From Clostridia bacterium (GTDB lineage Bacteria; Bacillota; Clostridia; Oscillospirales; CAG-272), in the NCBI GenBank assembly GCA_017451975.1, contig JAFTNI010000080.1, forward strand, positions 1-14,153: 14,153 nucleotides of DNA, in the 5' to 3' direction. Positions 14,073-14,153 of the stretch are shown here, one piece after another (within the stretch, counting starts at the first letter, position 1; each line of letters opens with the position of its first letter). Below the pieces are notes generated by a model that did no database searches, was not told the origin of the DNA, and worked only from the letters and a program-made list of their open reading frames with translations. The position numbers and the translations under genes are program-made.

Positions 14073-14153
14073 ATGCATATTTTAGGATACTCCAAAATTA
14101 AAATAATGCATATTTCTGGATAGTCAAAATCTCAAATTATGCATATTTTCGGA
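14073..14153. repeat. 33-bp tandem repeat reaching the window edge
   Basis: Units start at 14073, 14106 and 14139, exactly 33 bp apart; the third is cut by the edge. Each begins ATGCATATTT, then two variable bases and GGA(TA). The two full units agree at 25 of 33 positions. The lack of unrelated spacers argues against CRISPR. Candidates are transposase-binding sites at a transposon end (as in families with several sites per end) or iterons. Confidence 0.7.

Noticed and set aside
13739..14095. Minus-strand open frame of 118 codons
   Set aside because: It spans the promoter, the palindrome, the hairpin and the start of the tRNA fragment, and has no family resemblance; more likely an accidental frame in non-coding DNA.
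14073..14153. CRISPR array
   Set aside because: The whole 33-bp unit repeats with no unrelated spacers, and no cas gene is present.

Overview
The window looks like a stretch of chromosome from a Clostridia-type Firmicute (Bacillota), probably an uncultured gut anaerobe. The clues are strong GGAGG ribosome binding sites, textbook sigma-A promoters (TTGACA, 17 bp, TATAAT), a TagD/TagF-type glycerol-phosphate pathway, and simple hairpin-plus-T terminators. The organism is inferred from style, not from a marker gene.

Region 1 (1-7672, minus strand) is one long operon for a cell-surface polysaccharide. From a perfect consensus promoter at 7679-7707 and a structured leader of about 170 nt, the order of transcription is: DegT-type sugar aminotransferase, membrane phosphoglycosyl transferase (first sugar onto the lipid carrier), GT2, LicD-family phosphotransferase, TagD glycerol-3-phosphate cytidylyltransferase, GT4, a Wzy/O-antigen-ligase-like membrane polymerase, GT32, and a TagB/TagF-like CDP-glycerol glycerophosphotransferase cut by the left edge. 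Genes abut or overlap, so they are probably coupled. Read together: an amino sugar is made, loaded onto undecaprenyl phosphate, extended by three glycosyltransferases, decorated with phosphoglycerol from TagD-made CDP-glycerol, and polymerised. No flippase, chain-length regulator or nucleotide-sugar dehydratase lies inside the window.

Region 2 (7811-11122) is a single-gene unit for a 1044-aa GH38 alpha-mannosidase with its own consensus promoter and terminator. Region 3 (11139-11918) is a DUF4304-like protein with its own promoter. Region 4 (11919-13682) is more AT-rich and mixed: a bidirectional-looking hairpin, a start-less acidic ORF that may be a remnant, and a plus-strand XRE-type regulator with a C-terminal TPR-like domain, its promoter and a palindromic operator candidate, a possible 33-aa ORF, and a very strong terminator.

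Region 5 (13687-14153) has no credible gene. It holds the 3' part of a tRNA-Ser-like gene (anticodon loop to CCA, with a damaged T-arm), a terminator-like hairpin, an 11-bp inverted repeat followed by a third half-site, a minus-strand promoter inside an inverted repeat, and a 33-bp tandem repeat running off the right edge. I read this as the end of an integrated mobile element whose body lies beyond the window. The most interesting leads are this junction, the LicD-TagD pairing, and the structured leader of the polysaccharide operon.
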